Below, one piece after another: positions 4,836 to 5,065 of a stretch of DNA of 5,065 nucleotides. This stretch comes from Lachnospiraceae bacterium (lineage in GTDB: Bacteria > Bacillota > Clostridia > Lachnospirales > Lachnospiraceae): positions 1 through 5,065 of the forward strand of contig JAFTPY010000386.1 in the NCBI GenBank assembly GCA_017463035.1, written 5' to 3'. Below the pieces are notes generated by a model. The model saw only the letters and a program-made list of their open reading frames with translations. It did not search any database and had not been told where the DNA came from. Made by a program: the position numbers and the translations under genes. Each line of letters starts with the position of its first letter. Within the stretch, counting starts at the first letter, position 1.

Positions 4836-5065
4836 TTGGCTGGAAGAGAATATCCGTTAGAGAGAACCAGAAATATCGGTATTATGGCTCACATCGATGC
4901 AGGTAAGACCACTCTTACCGAGCGTATTCTTTACTACACCGGTGTAAATCATAAGATCGGTAATACCCATGAGGGTAACGCAACCATGGACTGGATGGAG
5001 CAGGAGCAGGAGAGAGGTATCACCATTACTTCCGCAGCTACCACCTGTCACTGGACGCAGAAGTA
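4836..5065 (+). CDS. fusA: Translation elongation factor G, 3'-truncated by window edge
   Basis: EF-G is the GTPase that drives tRNA-mRNA translocation and, with RRF, ribosome recycling. Only 76 full codons of about 690-700 are present. The fragment has the family N-terminus ERTRNIGIMAHIDAGKTTLTERILYYTG, with the P-loop (G1) AHIDAGKT at residues 18-25. HEGNATMDWMEQEQERGITITSAATT (45-70) is the switch I/G2 region, with RGITI at 60-64. The DxxG and NKxD motifs lie beyond the window. The start is TTG at 4836, chosen from the AGGAGG 8 nt upstream and the family alignment. It is the third gene of the str operon, 77 nt after rpsG with no terminator between. The usual next gene would be tuf, which cannot be seen here. 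Confidence 0.98.
   Translation, partial: MAGREYPLERTRNIGIMAHIDAGKTTLTERILYYTGVNHKIGNTHEGNATMDWMEQEQERGITITSAATTCHWTQK

Overview
The window looks like chromosomal DNA from a Gram-positive clostridium, most likely a member of the Lachnospiraceae or a near relative. The reasons are strong AGGAGG ribosome binding sites about 8-10 nt before each start, sigma-A type promoters, a 139-residue S12 with the internal insertion seen in Firmicutes, and an EF-G N-terminus (MAGREYPLERTRNIGIMAHI) that resembles those of Lachnospiraceae. This placement rests on remembered family features, not on a database search. All genes lie on the + strand.

Layout. (1) 1-1205: the C-terminal ~400 codons of recJ, the 5'->3' single-strand exonuclease; its start and N-terminal catalytic motifs lie left of the window. 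(2) 1206-1340: an intergenic region with a clear sigma-A promoter (TTGCAA, 17 nt, TGC-TATAAT) and a ~50 nt leader. (3) 1341-3398: a complete two-membrane-pass methyl-accepting chemotaxis protein with an extracellular Cache-like sensor, a HAMP region and a conserved cytoplasmic signalling hairpin, closed by a strong intrinsic terminator at 3430-3478. (4) 3481-3673: a full-consensus promoter (TTGACA, 17 nt, TATAAT) behind two phased A6 tracts, then a ~110 nt leader holding two near-identical small hairpins. (5) 3674-end: the str operon, rpsL (S12), rpsG (S7) and the first 76 codons of fusA (EF-G), separated by long structured spacers of 194 and 77 nt.

These are three independent transcription units: DNA repair, chemosensing and translation. 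recJ and the MCP have no evident functional link to the str operon. The str genes act together: S12 and S7 are 30S subunit proteins at the decoding centre and the head, and EF-G drives translocation on that ribosome.

I see no mobile element, CRISPR array, tRNA, rRNA or novel multi-gene system. The most interesting parts are non-coding: the repeated hairpin in the str leader, the structured rpsL-rpsG spacer (a candidate S7 autoregulatory site), a hairpin that contains the rpsG stop codon, and the run of start codons ATG, GTG, TTG along the operon. The gene order (MCP directly before rpsL, no rpoBC; no apt/relA after recJ) is also unusual compared with the common Firmicutes arrangement.
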